The notes under the pieces: generated by a model
Seen by the model: only the letters and a program-made list of their open reading frames with translations
Database searches by the model: none
What the model was told of the DNA's origin: nothing
In this document: positions 1-12,816 of the stretch, one piece after another
How positions within the stretch are numbered: position 1 is the first letter of the stretch
Layout of the letters: each line of letters starts with the position of its first letter
NCBI GenBank assembly: GCA_006228005.1
Contig: VDHG01000024.1
Coordinates: forward strand, 1 to 40,626
Length of the DNA: 40,626 nt
Direction of reading: 5' to 3'
Source of the DNA: Testudinibacter crocodili
GTDB taxonomy: Bacteria; Pseudomonadota; Gammaproteobacteria; Enterobacterales; Pasteurellaceae
Position numbers and translations under genes: made by a program

Positions 1-71
1 TATTATTACGAACACCATATTTGCGAATATTTTGATTTTGGCAGAAAGGGCAATTTTTTATTCATATTTCA

Positions 72-118
72 AAAAAGTGGGTTAAAGCCAATTACTATAA
101 GGCTTTAGCCCACTTTTT
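72..118 (+). terminator. Rho-independent terminator-like hairpin at the left edge
   Basis: Two 18-base arms (72-89 and 101-118) pair with one G-U mismatch around an 11-base loop, and the descending arm ends in a run of T. This is a typical bidirectional terminator. It probably ends a gene lying left of the window. Frames 1 and 2 are open from position 1 up to stops at 106 and 82, both inside the hairpin, so I cannot say whether any coding sequence enters the window. Confidence 0.75.
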
Positions 119-140
119 AGCAACCATTTTGTCTACTATA

Positions 141-250
141 CCTCCTACGGATTGTGTTTAAAATGAGCACACTCGTCGTTGTAATCCTCATCAATAGTCC
201 CACTATTGATTTCGGCTTACGCCTAGATTGTGCTCATTTTAAACGACAAC
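141..250. repeat. Structured inverted-repeat element with nested hairpins
   Basis: A perfect 16-base inverted repeat pairs 156-171 with 229-244. Inside it lie a second perfect hairpin (190-197 with 203-210, 5-base loop) and a short GGC/GCC hairpin (214-223). The heptamer GATTGTG also occurs as a direct repeat at 150-156 and 226-232. No open reading frame explains the segment. The layout suits a small miniature inverted-repeat element, a decayed insertion sequence end, or a multibranched noncoding RNA. I saw no second copy in this window. Confidence 0.6.
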
Positions 251-308
251 TCAAAATATAAACAAAGATCAACAGACCCTAGTCTTAAACAAAGGGATTT
301 TTCTATTT

Positions 309-324
309 TGTGAGCGTGATCACT
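309..324. promoter_or_regulatory. Candidate CRP binding site upstream of sodC
   Basis: The site reads TGTGA-N6-TCACT, nine of ten matches to the CRP half-sites TGTGA and TCACA. It lies about 107 bases before the sodC start. A candidate -10 (TATATT, 390-395) would put its centre near -85, a class I-like distance. No good -35 hexamer is seen, as expected for an activator-dependent promoter. FNR is a less likely binder because the TTGAT half-sites are absent. Confidence 0.5.
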
Positions 325-360
325 TAAGCTAAGTGCAATTTTACTTTATTGTGTAACAGT

Positions 361-379
361 CCGTTTAATTTCTAAACGG
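361..379. promoter_or_regulatory. Dyad in the sodC promoter, possible operator
   Basis: A perfect 7-base inverted repeat, CCGTTTA and TAAACGG, is separated by 5 bases and sits just upstream of the likely sodC -10 element (TATATT, 390-395), where a repressor or activator would act. No T tract follows, so it is not a terminator. I do not recognise the binding protein. Confidence 0.35.
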
Positions 380-430
380 TACTTTGGCGTATATTATTTG
401 CGTGCTAAGACTGCCATTATAGGAGAGATT

Positions 431-985
431 ATGAAAAAAACACTACTGATTACCGCACTTTCGCTTTCTGCTTTTGCCTTACCGATGACGGTAGCGGCAC
501 ACAACCACCAGCATGATGACGGTCTGACCATTCAGGTGCAGCTGCTCGATCCGGCAAACGGCAATAAAGATGTCGGAAAAATCATTGTCACCGAATCTGC
601 CTACGGACTGGTATTCACTCCTGAGTTGCACGGTCTGAGCGCTGGTCTGCACGGTTTCCATATTCACCAAAACCCGAGTTGCCAACCGCAGGAAAAAGAC
701 GGCAAATTGGTTGCCGGCTTGGCGGCAGGCGGACATTGGGATCCGAAAAATACCAATAAACACGGCTTTCCTTGGCAAGATGATGCCCACTTAGGCGATT
801 TGCCGGCATTAAGCGTCAATGCCGACGGCACCGCAACTAATCCGGTGTTGGCGCCACGTTTGAAATCCCTTGATGAAATTAAAGATCGCGCAATCATGAT
901 CCATGCCGGTGGTGATAACCATGCCGATCACCCCGCGCCACTGGGCGGCGGTGGCGCCAGAATGGCGTGCGGTGTCATAAAATAA
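431..985 (+). CDS. sodC: Periplasmic Cu/Zn superoxide dismutase
   Basis: This enzyme converts periplasmic superoxide to oxygen and hydrogen peroxide and usually protects pathogens from host oxidative burst. The 184-residue product begins with a Sec signal peptide (about 1-23). The copper and zinc ligands are in place: HGFHIH, GGHWDP, KHG, the D-A-H-L-G-D region and the late HAGGDNHAD. Two cysteines (PSCQ and MACGV) can form the family disulfide. The start at 431 is preferred over an in-frame upstream ATG at 398 because AGGAGA lies at 421-426 and the signal peptide starts here. The mature protein begins with a short histidine cluster (HNHQH), like the metal-binding N-terminal extensions known in other Pasteurellaceae SodC. 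The gene appears monocistronic. Confidence 0.96.
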   Translation: MKKTLLITALSLSAFALPMTVAAHNHQHDDGLTIQVQLLDPANGNKDVGKIIVTESAYGLVFTPELHGLSAGLHGFHIHQNPSCQPQEKDGKLVAGLAAGGHWDPKNTNKHGFPWQDDAHLGDLPALSVNADGTATNPVLAPRLKSLDEIKDRAIMIHAGGDNHADHPAPLGGGGARMACGVIK

Positions 986-1022
986 TCGAGCACCGCACTT
1001 TTTACTTTTAATAACAATATGT

Positions 1023-1050
1023 TATCAGGACGGGGAAGACCGTCCTGATA
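1023..1050 (+). terminator. Strong hairpin downstream of sodC
   Basis: Two perfect 11-base arms (1023-1033 and 1040-1050) surround a 6-base loop about 40 bases after the sodC stop. The following bases are only moderately T-rich, so this may be a weak terminator or an mRNA-stabilising hairpin. An uptake signal lies just upstream at 992-1000. Confidence 0.5.
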
Positions 1051-1186
1051 TGTTATCCATTTTCTATTTTCCTCCTAGATTGTCGTATTTATGCGACTAT
1101 AAACGGTTTCTTTTACACTAAAATACCTATCAATCCAGCGAACTTTTATTGATTACTTCTATCTAAGTATCAAACAAGGGGGAAGT

Positions 1187-2113
1187 ATGAAAAAATTACT
1201 GGAAAATGATATTACCGACGAACAGATTTTTCATCAACGGCGTAAAATCCTGACCGCACTTGGCATAGGCGGAAGCAGTTTATTACTGCCTAATGTTGTC
1301 TATGCGGACAATAGCAGCACGCAAACAACTTCATTAAAGTCAACCCCGGAAGAAAATATTATCGGTTATAATAATTTCTATGAATTCGGCGTTAGTAAAC
1401 AAGATCCGCAACGTTATGCCAAATCATTCAAAACCAACCCGTGGAAGCTAACGATAGATGGCGAAGTCAACAATCCGCTTACCCTAGATTGGGATGACCT
1501 GCACCAACGTTTTGCCACAGAAGAGCGAATCTACCGTTTTCGCTGCGTTGAAGCCTGGTCAATGGTGGTGCCATGGCTTGGATTTGAATTGAATCAATTA
1601 CTCAAATTAGCCGATCCGACCGCTAATGCCAAATATGTGCGCTTTGAAACCCTGTACGATCCACAACAAATGCCGGGACAGCGTGATCGCTATGTTGGCG
1701 GCGGTATAGATTATCCCTATGTTGAAGGGTTGACGATACAAGAAGCCATGCACCCGCTGACCTTAATGGCGACAGGGTTATACGGCAAAGATTTGTTACC
1801 ACAAAATGGCGCACCGATACGTTTGGTTGTACCTTGGAAATACGGCTTCAAGAGCATTAAATCGATTGTCAAAATCACCTTGACCGAACAGCAACCGCTG
1901 AATACTTGGCAGCGCCTCGCCCCGAACGAATATGGTTTTTACGCCAATGTCAATCCTGCAGTTGATCACCCACGTTGGTCACAAGCCAGCGAGCGAATTA
2001 TCGGCAGTGGCGGGCTGTTTTCCAGCAAACGCCAAGCCACGTTACCATTTAACGGTTATGCCGACGACGTGGCGTGGCTTTATCGAGGTTTAGATTTAAA
2101 GGCGAATTTTTAA
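1187..2113 (+). CDS. msrP: Methionine sulfoxide reductase catalytic subunit, molybdopterin enzyme
   Basis: MsrP reduces methionine sulfoxide in oxidised periplasmic proteins using a molybdopterin cofactor. The 308-residue protein begins with a Tat signal: twin arginine R18-R19 in [10 protein letters not shown], a hydrophobic stretch, and likely cleavage after VYA at residue 40. Export in folded form is expected for a cofactor-loaded enzyme. The cysteine that coordinates molybdenum is C120 in YRFRCVEAW. Length matches the family (about 300-334). The RBS GGGGGAAG precedes the ATG. Its TAA shares one base with the ATG of msrQ (TAATG), so the two genes are translationally coupled. Electrons come from the membrane partner MsrQ. 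Confidence 0.95.
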   Translation: MKKLLENDITDEQIFHQRRKILTALGIGGSSLLLPNVVYADNSSTQTTSLKSTPEENIIGYNNFYEFGVSKQDPQRYAKSFKTNPWKLTIDGEVNNPLTLDWDDLHQRFATEERIYRFRCVEAWSMVVPWLGFELNQLLKLADPTANAKYVRFETLYDPQQMPGQRDRYVGGGIDYPYVEGLTIQEAMHPLTLMATGLYGKDLLPQNGAPIRLVVPWKYGFKSIKSIVKITLTEQQPLNTWQRLAPNEYGFYANVNPAVDHPRWSQASERIIGSGGLFSSKRQATLPFNGYADDVAWLYRGLDLKANF

Positions 2114-2724
2114 TGTTTACATTTTTACGCCTTGCAATCCACTGCGCCGGTTTATTGCCGTTATTATGGCTAGGTTATGTCCTGAATTATGGCGATATAA
2201 GCCTGATATTCGGCGCAGATCCGATTAAAGAACTGATCCATTTTTTGGGTCTGACCGCACTTTATCTTTTTACCGCCCTGTTTAGTTTACGAATTATTAA
2301 CCGGTTATACGGCAAGGGACGTCTACTGGCGCTGCATAAAACATTAGGGCTGTGGGGATTGTTTTGGTTAAGCTTGCATATTTTAAGTTATTTAGCGTTG
2401 GAATTGGCATTTGATTACCATCTGTTTTTAAGCGAGATTATAAAGCGTCCTTATCTGGTTGCCGGTATGCTAGGATTTCTTTTTTTTCTGCTACCTGCCA
2501 CTAGCTCAATCCCGATTCTACGCCGCAAACTGGCAAAAAACTGGTTTATCCTGCACCAACTCAGCAATCTGGCTATTGTGTTAGCGATTATTCACTACTA
2601 TTGGTCAACCAAAGGCATTGCCTTACAACCGCTGATTTTTCTGGTTTTTGCGTTTATGGTTTTAGCTTGGAAATTTTTCAGCAATCAGATAATTGCCTAC
2701 AAAAATAAAACCCGCCAGTTTTAA
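2113..2724 (+). CDS. msrQ: Heme-binding membrane subunit of the MsrPQ system
   Basis: MsrQ is a b-type heme protein of the ferric reductase-like transmembrane family that passes electrons from the quinone pool or a flavin reductase to periplasmic MsrP. The 203-residue product is almost wholly hydrophobic, with about six membrane segments. Histidines inside helices (for example HKTLGLWGLFWLSLHIL and LHQLSNLAIVLAIIHYYW) are the expected heme ligands. I place the start at 2113, where the ATG overlaps the msrP stop. An in-frame ATG at 2074 would extend the protein 13 residues back into msrP and is unlikely. Confidence 0.93.
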   Translation: MFTFLRLAIHCAGLLPLLWLGYVLNYGDISLIFGADPIKELIHFLGLTALYLFTALFSLRIINRLYGKGRLLALHKTLGLWGLFWLSLHILSYLALELAFDYHLFLSEIIKRPYLVAGMLGFLFFLLPATSSIPILRRKLAKNWFILHQLSNLAIVLAIIHYYWSTKGIALQPLIFLVFAFMVLAWKFFSNQIIAYKNKTRQF

Positions 2725-2738
2725 AAATGACGGGTTTT
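2707..2738. terminator. Bidirectional terminator between msrQ and atpC
   Basis: The arms AAAACCCG (2707-2714) and CGGGTTTT (2731-2738) form a hairpin between two convergent genes. The left arm overlaps the last codons of msrQ. A/T runs flank both sides, so it can act on both strands, ending msrPQ and the atp operon. Confidence 0.75.
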
Positions 2739-2755
2739 GCAATCGACTGAAAAAA

Positions 2756-3184
2756 TTAGCGTTTAGATTTTGTTAATTTTTCAGTTAATTCATAGGCTTG
2801 TAATTTAGCCAATTCACGCGATAATTTCGATGATAACAAAGAATAATCCACGTCGCCGTGTTTCGCATGCGTATTTTCCTCAGCACGACGTTTGGCAGCC
2901 AGAATCCGATCTTTATCCAGTTCATCACCACGAATCGCGGTATCGGCTAGCACCGTTACTGTAGTTGGCTGCACTTCGAGAAAACCGCCGGAAATATAAA
3001 TAATCTCCTGTCCGCTTTCCTGCTTGATTTGCAGCACACCGGGTTTTATTTCGGTCAACAACGGAGTATGCCCCGGTAAAATACCCAGATCCCCTTCAAT
3101 ACCGGAAACCTGAATACTATTGACCTCACCATGGAAAATCTGTTTCTCCGCACTAACTACAGTCAGTTCAAATGAAGATGCCAT
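2756..3184 (-). CDS. atpC: F1Fo ATP synthase subunit epsilon
   Basis: Epsilon is part of the F1 central stalk. It couples rotation of the c-ring to catalysis and can inhibit ATP hydrolysis. The 142-residue protein has the N-terminal beta-sandwich with the family motifs [22 protein letters not shown] and ISGGFLEV, followed by a two-helix C-terminal domain (about 88-138). This is the last gene of the operon and ends just before the bidirectional terminator with msrQ. RBS AAGGAG precedes the ATG. Confidence 0.97.
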   Translation of the reverse strand: MASSFELTVVSAEKQIFHGEVNSIQVSGIEGDLGILPGHTPLLTEIKPGVLQIKQESGQEIIYISGGFLEVQPTTVTVLADTAIRGDELDKDRILAAKRRAEENTHAKHGDVDYSLLSSKLSRELAKLQAYELTEKLTKSKR

Positions 3185-3231
3185 GTTATTCTCCTTCAGT
3201 TCTGTTATTACTCACATACCCTAGGGAGTGA

Positions 3232-4623
<1,392 letters not shown>

Positions 4624-4626
4624 TCA

Positions 4627-5493
4627 TTAAATTGCCGCCGCACCGGCAACAATTTCGTTTAATTCATTTGTAATACTGGCTTGACGAGCTTTGTTGTAAA
4701 CCAACTGCAAGTCGTTAATCAAGTTACCGGCATTATCCGTTGCCGACTTCATCGCCACCATCCGTGCCGCCTGTTCTGACGCCAAATTTTCGACCACTGC
4801 CTGATAAACCTGCGCTTCCAAATAACGGGTCAGCAGTTTATCCAACAGATATTTGGAATTTGGTTCATACAGGTAGTCCCAGCTGTTTTCAGTTGTGAGT
4901 TCGTCTTCTTCCAGCTCCGGTAATGGAATCAACTGCTGCACCACCGGCTTCTGCGCCATCGTATTGATAAATTTGTTATAGACAATATAAATGGCGTCAT
5001 ATTCACCGCTGCTATAACTATCAAACATCGTATTGGCAATGCCGACTATTTGTTCCACCGACGGGGTATCACCCATGCCGGAGGTTTGGCCACGAATCGT
5101 CAAGCCCAACGAGTGGAAAAAGCCGATAGCTTTCGACCCTAGCAGTGCAATCTCTACATTGACTTGCTTGTCTTTCCACTGTTTAAACTCGCTAAGTGCG
5201 GTTTTAAACAAATTAACATTTAAACCACCGCACAAACCACGGTCTGTCGAGATAACCAAAAAACCGACTTTTTTGATTTCACGTTCCACCAAAAAAGGGT
5301 GACGATATTCAATATTACCTTTGGAAACATGGCTAATTACGTTGCGTATTGCTGTAGAATACGGACGTGAAGAAGACATGCGTTCCTGCGTTTTGCGCAT
5401 TTTTGAGGCTGCAACCATTTCCATTGCCTTGGTGATTTTTTGCGTGCTTTTCACACTGGCAATTTTGGTTCTGATCTCTTTCGCACCTGCCAT
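4627..5493 (-). CDS. atpG: F1Fo ATP synthase subunit gamma
   Basis: Gamma is the rotor shaft inside the alpha3beta3 hexamer. The 288-residue product has the typical N-terminal helix ([24 protein letters not shown] split across the first 24 residues), the DRGLCGGLN motif near residue 90, and a long C-terminal helix with [10 protein letters not shown] and [10 protein letters not shown]. It lies between atpA (25 bases upstream) and atpD. Confidence 0.97.
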   Translation of the reverse strand: MAGAKEIRTKIASVKSTQKITKAMEMVAASKMRKTQERMSSSRPYSTAIRNVISHVSKGNIEYRHPFLVEREIKKVGFLVISTDRGLCGGLNVNLFKTALSEFKQWKDKQVNVEIALLGSKAIGFFHSLGLTIRGQTSGMGDTPSVEQIVGIANTMFDSYSSGEYDAIYIVYNKFINTMAQKPVVQQLIPLPELEEDELTTENSWDYLYEPNSKYLLDKLLTRYLEAQVYQAVVENLASEQAARMVAMKSATDNAGNLINDLQLVYNKARQASITNELNEIVAGAAAI

Positions 5494-5518
5494 TTCATCT
5501 CTCCGTTAGCGTTCGCTA

Positions 5519-7060
5519 TTACCATGCACCTTTAGCTTTGAAATTATCTAAGATAGATTTTAATTTATCTTTGATAGTATCGTTATAGTCGCCGGTTGCA
5601 GAAAGCTGTTTTAAGAATTCCGCTTCGTTGTTGTTGGCAAAGTCGAATAAACTGCTTTCAAAAGAGGCGATACGATCCAATTCCACATCATCCAGATAAC
5701 CGAACTCCACTGCAAACAACACCAAGGCTTGTTGACCAACGCTTAACGGTGAATATTGAGTTTGTTTCAATAACTCGGTAACTTTTTGACCGTGCGACAA
5801 CTGTTTACGGGTCGCCTCATCCAAATCGGAGGCAAACTGAGCAAACGCCGCCAATTCACGGTATTGAGCAAGTGCGGTACGAATTCCGCCAGCCAATTTT
5901 TTAACCACTTTAGTTTGTGCAGCACCACCAACCCGCGAAACCGAAATCCCTGGGTTAACCGCCGGACGGATCCCGGAGTTAAACAAATCAGATTCCAAGA
6001 AAATCTGACCATCGGTAATCGAGATTACGTTAGTCGGAACAAACGCCGATACGTCACCGGCTTGGGTTTCAATGATCGGAAGTGCGGTCAAAGAACCAGT
6101 TTTGCCTTTCACGCGCCCGTTGGTAAATTTCTCAACATACTCCGCACTCACCCGCGCTGCCCGTTCTAACAGACGGGAGTGCAGATAGAATACATCGCCT
6201 GGGAACGCTTCACGACCCGGTGGACGGCGTAATAACAACGAGATTTGACGGTAAGCAACCGCTTGCTTCGACAAATCATCATAAACGATCAGCGCATCTT
6301 CACCGTTGTCACGGAAAAATTCGCCCATTGCACAGCCGGAATACGGAGCCAAATATTGCAATGCCGCCGATTCAGCCGCTGAGGCAACGACTACGATAGT
6401 ATTTTCCAGCGCACCGTGCTCTTCCAATTTACGCACCACGTTAGCGATAGTCGAGGCTTTCTGCCCGACTGCCACATAGATACATTTAATATCGGAATCA
6501 CGTTGGTTGATGATCGCATCGATTGCTAATGCAGTTTTGCCGGTTTGACGGTCACCGATAATCAATTCGCGTTGACCACGTCCAATCGGCACCATGGAGT
6601 CAACCGCTTTATATCCGGTTTGTACCGGCTGATCGACCGATTTACGATCGATAACGCCCGGTGCAATCACTTCAATCGGCGAATAGGCATCAGCGATAAT
6701 TTCGCCTTTGCCGTCAATCGGTTGCCCTAGCGTATTCACTACACGACCCAATAAGTTACGTCCGACCGGCACTTCCAAAATACGCCCGGTACACTGCACT
6801 TCCATGCCTTCGGCTAAATCGGAATAAGGTCCCATCACCACCGCACCGACAGAATCTCTTTCTAAGTTCAACGCAATAGCAAAGCGGTTGCCCGGCAATG
6901 CAATCATTTCCCCTTGCATTGCATCGCTCAAGCCGTGGATACGGATAATCCCATCACTTACTGAAACGATGGTACCGGTGTTGCGAGCTTCGCTCGTCAC
7001 ATTAAAATCGGCAATCCGTTTTTTAATCAGTTCACTAATTTCTGTAGAATTCAGTTGCAT
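5519..7060 (-). CDS. atpA: F1Fo ATP synthase subunit alpha
   Basis: Alpha carries the non-catalytic nucleotide sites of F1 and contacts delta through its N-terminus. The 513-residue product equals the enterobacterial length. The P-loop GDRQTGKT lies near residue 170. The arginine-finger region ([10 protein letters not shown], near 370) is present. It follows atpH by 12 bases and precedes atpG by 25. Two uptake signals lie inside the gene near 5870 and 6080. Confidence 0.98.
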   Translation of the reverse strand: MQLNSTEISELIKKRIADFNVTSEARNTGTIVSVSDGIIRIHGLSDAMQGEMIALPGNRFAIALNLERDSVGAVVMGPYSDLAEGMEVQCTGRILEVPVGRNLLGRVVNTLGQPIDGKGEIIADAYSPIEVIAPGVIDRKSVDQPVQTGYKAVDSMVPIGRGQRELIIGDRQTGKTALAIDAIINQRDSDIKCIYVAVGQKASTIANVVRKLEEHGALENTIVVVASAAESAALQYLAPYSGCAMGEFFRDNGEDALIVYDDLSKQAVAYRQISLLLRRPPGREAFPGDVFYLHSRLLERAARVSAEYVEKFTNGRVKGKTGSLTALPIIETQAGDVSAFVPTNVISITDGQIFLESDLFNSGIRPAVNPGISVSRVGGAAQTKVVKKLAGGIRTALAQYRELAAFAQFASDLDEATRKQLSHGQKVTELLKQTQYSPLSVGQQALVLFAVEFGYLDDVELDRIASFESSLFDFANNNEAEFLKQLSATGDYNDTIKDKLKSILDNFKAKGAW

Positions 7061-7072
7061 TTTCTATTCCTC

Positions 7073-7606
7073 TTACAATTGCAACTCATTGGCCAGACGA
7101 TTTAATTGACCACGGCTGCTGCCGTCGATAACCAAATCATCGGTACGGATAATCGCGCCGCCAATCAGATTTTTATCAATGCTGCAATTTAATTTCACTT
7201 TGCGGGCAAGTCTTTTTTCCATTGCCTGGAGAATATTTTGTTGTTGTTTCTGCGTTAATGGTTCGGCGGAAATCACTTCAACATTAGCCAGCGATTTATA
7301 TTGATCGACAAGCTCCTGAAACAGTTTAAATACCTCAGGAAGTGCCATTACGCGCTTATTTTCTGCCATTAAACGGATAAAATTCTGCCCATATTGATCC
7401 AGCTGATCGCCACATATATCAATGAAAGTCTTGGCGACTTTCTGCGGTGAAAAAGACTCTTTTAAAAAATGTTTAATATCGTCATTTTCTGCCACTTCGG
7501 CAACAAAACCCAACATGGCTTGCCATGCGTCAATTCTGTTTTGTTCAACCGCAAAGTCAAATGCAGCTTTAGCATAGGGGCGTGCGACTGTGATATATTC
7601 TGACAT
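7073..7606 (-). CDS. atpH: F1Fo ATP synthase subunit delta
   Basis: Delta belongs to the peripheral stalk and links the top of F1 to the b subunits. The product is 177 residues, the usual size. The N-terminal domain begins [12 protein letters not shown] and the C-terminal region carries the family stretch [23 protein letters not shown] place the start at 7606 (MSEYITVAR) because AGGTGG lies just upstream and related proteins begin at this motif. An in-frame ATG at 7633 would overlap atpF and add nine residues. Confidence 0.95.
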   Translation of the reverse strand: MSEYITVARPYAKAAFDFAVEQNRIDAWQAMLGFVAEVAENDDIKHFLKESFSPQKVAKTFIDICGDQLDQYGQNFIRLMAENKRVMALPEVFKLFQELVDQYKSLANVEVISAEPLTQKQQQNILQAMEKRLARKVKLNCSIDKNLIGGAIIRTDDLVIDGSSRGQLNRLANELQL

Positions 7607-7619
7607 TAGCCCCACCTTC

Positions 7620-8090
7620 CTATAGCTCTGCAACTAATTTATCAATAATGTCGCTGTTAGCCGCTTCATCAATCGAACGACCGACAATCTTCTCTGCTCC
7701 AGCCACTGCCAAAGAAGCTACTTTGACGCGTAATTCTTCTTGCGCACGTTTACGTTCAGCTTCAATTTCACTATAGCCCTGCTCGATAATTTTAGCTTTC
7801 AACGATTCTGCTTCAGACCGCACTTCGTCCAAAATTTCATTGCGACGTTTGTTGGCTAAATCAACAATCTCTTGCGCTTGTTTTTTGGCACTATTCAGCT
7901 CTTGTTCAACCAAAACCTTAGTATCAGATTGCTCTTTTTTAGCCGCTTCGGCTGCTGCCAAAGCATTGGCAATACCGGATTGGCGCTCTTCGATCGCTTT
8001 AATAACCGGTGGCCAGACAAATTTCATGCAGAACAAGACAAAAATCAAGAATGCAATCGATTGTCCAATTAGTGTTGCGTTAATATCCAC
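7620..8090 (-). CDS. atpF: F1Fo ATP synthase subunit b
   Basis: Subunit b forms the dimeric peripheral stator stalk. The 156-residue product has one N-terminal membrane segment (about 5-25, starting [14 protein letters not shown]) followed by a long charged coiled coil rich in A, E, K and Q. This is the standard layout and length (156). It lies 62 bases after atpE and 13 bases before atpH. Confidence 0.97.
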   Translation of the reverse strand: MDINATLIGQSIAFLIFVLFCMKFVWPPVIKAIEERQSGIANALAAAEAAKKEQSDTKVLVEQELNSAKKQAQEIVDLANKRRNEILDEVRSEAESLKAKIIEQGYSEIEAERKRAQEELRVKVASLAVAGAEKIVGRSIDEAANSDIIDKLVAEL

Positions 8091-8152
8091 AACGTCCTCC
8101 TCAATAATGGTTATAGGTAGCTACAGCCTTCATTCGGCTGTAACCCAAAAAA

Positions 8153-8464
<312 letters not shown>

Positions 8465-8497
8465 TTATCAATTAAAAACGTATGTTTAGTCAAAGAC

Positions 8498-9714
<1,217 letters not shown>

Positions 9715-9823
9715 CTGATTTCCTATTCACCAAAATCATCGTTTTATTCTTCAGGTGAAGTTATGCCTAGTGTTAAAAAACTACCTAAAACGGGGTAATT
9801 TCCGCGCTAACAAAACAGGTTAA

Positions 9824-9851
9824 ATTATACGGTCAGATTTAATTATTGCAA
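9824..9851 (-). promoter_or_regulatory. Likely sigma70 promoter of the atp operon
   Basis: On the minus strand TTGCAA (9851-9846) is followed after 16 bases by a perfect TATAAT (9829-9824). Transcription would start near 9817, leaving a leader of about 100 bases before atpI. The promoter lies between rsmG and atpI, so the atp operon need not depend on read-through from mnmG-rsmG. Confidence 0.65.
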
Positions 9852-9961
9852 CGATTAAAGCCGTTAAAAATGTTATTCAGTTAACATTTATTAAAATTTT
9901 TTTACTTTTTTATCACAATAAAATACGGATTGCTATTTTTCACTCAATAATGAAACCTAAT

Positions 9962-10594
9962 TTATTGTTTATCCGTCTTGGACAAAATCACTAAATGCCT
10001 TTCGCCGACCAGTTCCGGCACCATCAATTTTATCTTTTGCTGTAACTGAAATTGCAGATCCAACGGCTGTAATTCGTCCGGATGATAAATTCCTTTCAAA
10101 GCATAAAAGTGCCCAGATTGATCAAGCAAATGCTGACACCATTCAGTCATATCTTTTAATGAAGCAAATGCACGGCTAAGTACACCATCAAACCGCACTT
10201 CGGGCTGATATTGCTCAACACGGCTTTGAATTGGCATTACGTTAGTCAATCCTAACTGACGGATCACCTGACGGATGAAGGTAATTCGCTTGCCTAAACT
10301 GTCCAACAAAAAATAGTGCTGATCGGGATTAATAATTGCCAATGGAATCCCTGGCAAGCCAGGACCAGTGCCGACATCAATAAAACGTTTGCCTTGTAAA
10401 TAAGGGCTCACCACCAGACTATCCAGAATATGTTTGATTAACATATCGTGCGGATCGCGCACCGAAGTCAGATTATAAGCCTTATTCCACTTATCCAATA
10501 ATTCAACAAAAGTCACTAGCTGCTGTTTTTGCTGATCGGTGGGCGAAAGTGCGGTTTGCGCCAATAGTTGATCTAATCGGTTATACAATTTCAT
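9962..10594 (-). CDS. rsmG: 16S rRNA (guanine-N7) methyltransferase
   Basis: RsmG (GidB) methylates G527 of 16S rRNA using S-adenosylmethionine. Loss of the enzyme gives low-level streptomycin resistance in many bacteria. The 210-residue product has the SAM-binding motif [15 protein letters not shown] (73-87) and the family N-terminus with [12 protein letters not shown]. Its ATG overlaps the mnmG stop by four bases (ATGA), so the pair is translationally coupled. This matches the mnmG-rsmG order near many bacterial origins. Confidence 0.97.
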   Translation of the reverse strand: MKLYNRLDQLLAQTALSPTDQQKQQLVTFVELLDKWNKAYNLTSVRDPHDMLIKHILDSLVVSPYLQGKRFIDVGTGPGLPGIPLAIINPDQHYFLLDSLGKRITFIRQVIRQLGLTNVMPIQSRVEQYQPEVRFDGVLSRAFASLKDMTEWCQHLLDQSGHFYALKGIYHPDELQPLDLQFQLQQKIKLMVPELVGERHLVILSKTDKQ

Positions 10595-12483
10595 TCATCA
10601 CCACGTTTTAACATACCTTGCTTTTTTAAGTTAACCAGCAAAATAGAGATAGCTGCCGGTGTAACACCTGAAATCCGTGATGCCTGTCCAATCGATACCG
10701 GACGATGCTGGGTCAGTTTTAACCGCACTTCATTGGATAGCCCGCTGACTTTGTCATAATCGAAATTATCCGGAATAGTTGTGCTTTCATGCCGCTTATG
10801 CCGTGCAATTTCTTCATGCTGATGTTCAATATAGCCTTGATATTTAATTGAAATTTCAACCTGTTCTGCAGCTTCAACATCGGCACATGCCGGTGCGAAG
10901 GCCGAAAGTGCGGTCAGTTTTTTATAATCCACTTCCGGGCGACGCAACAGATCTTCACCACTGGCTTCACGGGTTAATGGGGTATTCAAAATACTATTCA
11001 CTTCCGCTAAATGAGCTGATTGAGTGTGAATCCAAATTTGGCGCAAACGCTGTTGTTCTTGTGCAATATTTTCCAGTTTCTGATTAAAACGTGTCCAACG
11101 TGCTTCATCAATTAATCCCAATTCTCTGGCAATCGGGGTCAAACGCAGATCAGCATTATCTTCACGCAGCAGCAGACGATATTCGGCACGGGAGGTAAAT
11201 ACCCTATATGGCTCTTTAGTGCCTAAGGTACAAAGGTCATCAACTAATACGCCCAGATAGGCTTGATCACGGCGCGGATACCACGCCGGTTTTTGCTGTA
11301 CAAACAAGCCTGCATTGATTCCTGCTAATAATCCTTGCGCCGCTGCCTCTTCATAACCGGTAGTACCGTTGATCTGTCCAGCAAAAAATAACCCGTTGAT
11401 CGTTTTGGTTTCCAACGACGGTTTTAGATCTCGCGGATCAAAATAGTCGTACTCAATCGCATAACCGGGCTTCATGATCCGTGCTTTTTCCAAGCCTTTC
11501 ATCGAATTGACGATCCCCATTTGCACATCAAACGGCAAGCTGGTCGAGATTCCGTTCGGGTAGATCTCATTACTGGTCAATCCTTCCGGTTCCAAATAGA
11601 TCTGATGACTGTTACGTTCAGCAAAGCGCATCACTTTATCTTCGATCGACGGGCAGTAGCGTGGACCGATTCCTTCGATCACTCCGGCATACATTGGGCT
11701 GCGATCTAAATTAGCCCGAATTAGATCATGGGCTTTTTCATTGGTATGAGTGATGTAGCAAGGAATCTGGCGGGGATGTTGATCCACCGATCCCATAAAA
11801 GAGAAGACTGGCAATACCGCATCACCATGCTGTTTTTCTAATACTGAAAAGTCAATCGTACGTGCATCTAGTCGTGGCGGAGTGCCGGTTTTCAGGCGAT
11901 CAACCCGTAAATTCAGTTCACGCAAACGATCAGCCAACATGATCGACGCCGGATCACCGGCTCGACCACCAACATAATTTTGCATACCAATATGGATCTT
12001 ACCGGCTAAAAAGGTACCTGCGGTCAGGATCACCGAGCGGGCATGGAACGTCAGTCCCATTTTGGTTTTAACACCGCTGACACGATCTTGATCTAAAATA
12101 ATATCGATCACTTCCTGCTGAAAAATATCCAAATTTTCTTGATTTTCCAGCGTGATCCGCACCGCCTGACGATATAAAACCCGATCAGCTTGGGCACGCG
12201 TTGCGCGTACTGCCTGGCCTTTACTGCTGTTTAACGTCCGAAATTGGATCCCCGCTTGATCCGCTGCGATTGCCATTAATCCACCCATCGCATCGATCTC
12301 TTTCACTAAATGTCCTTTGCCGATCCCACCAATTGCAGGATTACAAGACATTTGTCCTAACGTATCAACATTGTGGGTTAATAGTAGTGTTTTTAATCCC
12401 ATTCTAGCAGGGGCAAGCGCTGCTTCGGTACCTGCATGACCACCGCCCACGACGATCACATCATAACTGTCAGTATAAATCAT
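10591..12483 (-). CDS. mnmG: tRNA uridine 5-carboxymethylaminomethyl modification enzyme, FAD subunit
   Basis: MnmG (GidA) works with MnmE to modify the wobble uridine U34 of several tRNAs. The 630-residue product has the FAD-binding GGGHAG at 13-18, the motif [20 protein letters not shown], a second nucleotide-binding region [18 protein letters not shown], and a helical C-terminus ending [21 protein letters not shown]. It is full length compared with the family (about 629). It starts right beside the origin and is transcribed away from it, as in E. coli. Many Dam sites (GATC) continue from the origin into this gene. Confidence 0.98.
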   Translation of the reverse strand: MIYTDSYDVIVVGGGHAGTEAALAPARMGLKTLLLTHNVDTLGQMSCNPAIGGIGKGHLVKEIDAMGGLMAIAADQAGIQFRTLNSSKGQAVRATRAQADRVLYRQAVRITLENQENLDIFQQEVIDIILDQDRVSGVKTKMGLTFHARSVILTAGTFLAGKIHIGMQNYVGGRAGDPASIMLADRLRELNLRVDRLKTGTPPRLDARTIDFSVLEKQHGDAVLPVFSFMGSVDQHPRQIPCYITHTNEKAHDLIRANLDRSPMYAGVIEGIGPRYCPSIEDKVMRFAERNSHQIYLEPEGLTSNEIYPNGISTSLPFDVQMGIVNSMKGLEKARIMKPGYAIEYDYFDPRDLKPSLETKTINGLFFAGQINGTTGYEEAAAQGLLAGINAGLFVQQKPAWYPRRDQAYLGVLVDDLCTLGTKEPYRVFTSRAEYRLLLREDNADLRLTPIARELGLIDEARWTRFNQKLENIAQEQQRLRQIWIHTQSAHLAEVNSILNTPLTREASGEDLLRRPEVDYKKLTALSAFAPACADVEAAEQVEISIKYQGYIEHQHEEIARHKRHESTTIPDNFDYDKVSGLSNEVRLKLTQHRPVSIGQASRISGVTPAAISILLVNLKKQGMLKRGDE

Positions 12484-12549
12484 AAAAAGCCTTGTTGATT
12501 TTGAGAACTATCGACGGATTTTGATCTATCGATTGTAAAATTGTGGGCT

Positions 12550-12578
12550 ATTCTACTGAATTTAGTTGGATCGTTAAA
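12550..12578 (-). promoter_or_regulatory. Candidate mnmG promoter beside the origin
   Basis: On the minus strand TTTAAC (12578-12573) is followed after 17 bases by TAGAAT (12555-12550). Transcription would start about 60 bases before mnmG. In E. coli transcription from the equivalent promoter influences origin firing. Two GATC sites (12569 and 12595) lie in or next to it, so methylation or SeqA control is possible. Confidence 0.5.
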
Positions 12579-12789
12579 GGGAATTTATCGTAACGATCCG
12601 TGATCTAAAACAGCGGTGTGGGAAAAGATCGTGAATAATTAAATAAAGATCTTTTTATATATAAAGATCTTATTATTGTTATTATTAGCAGAGCTTGATC
12701 TTGTGAATAAGATCCTTTTTTTGTTTTAAAATAAGATCTTGCGATCCTTTGGTAGCTGTAGAGAAGATCGCGTTTTGTTCAAAATTTGC

Positions 12790-12816
12790 TGTGGATAAAA
12801 ACACTTTTTATCCACA
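12790..12816. repeat. Palindromic pair of DnaA boxes in oriC
   Basis: Two consensus DnaA boxes in inverted orientation form a perfect inverted repeat with 12-base arms (12790-12801 and 12805-12816) and a 3-base centre. The left box sits where R1 sits in E. coli, next to the AT-rich unwinding repeats. A second small inverted repeat (AAAGTT/AACTTT, 12820-12837) follows directly. Confidence 0.85.

Noticed and set aside
1-108. Frames 1 and 2 are open from the left edge to stops at 106 and 82, possibly the end of an upstream gene.
   Set aside because: Both stops lie within the terminator hairpin, the stretch is too short to recognise, and there is no upstream sequence to confirm it.
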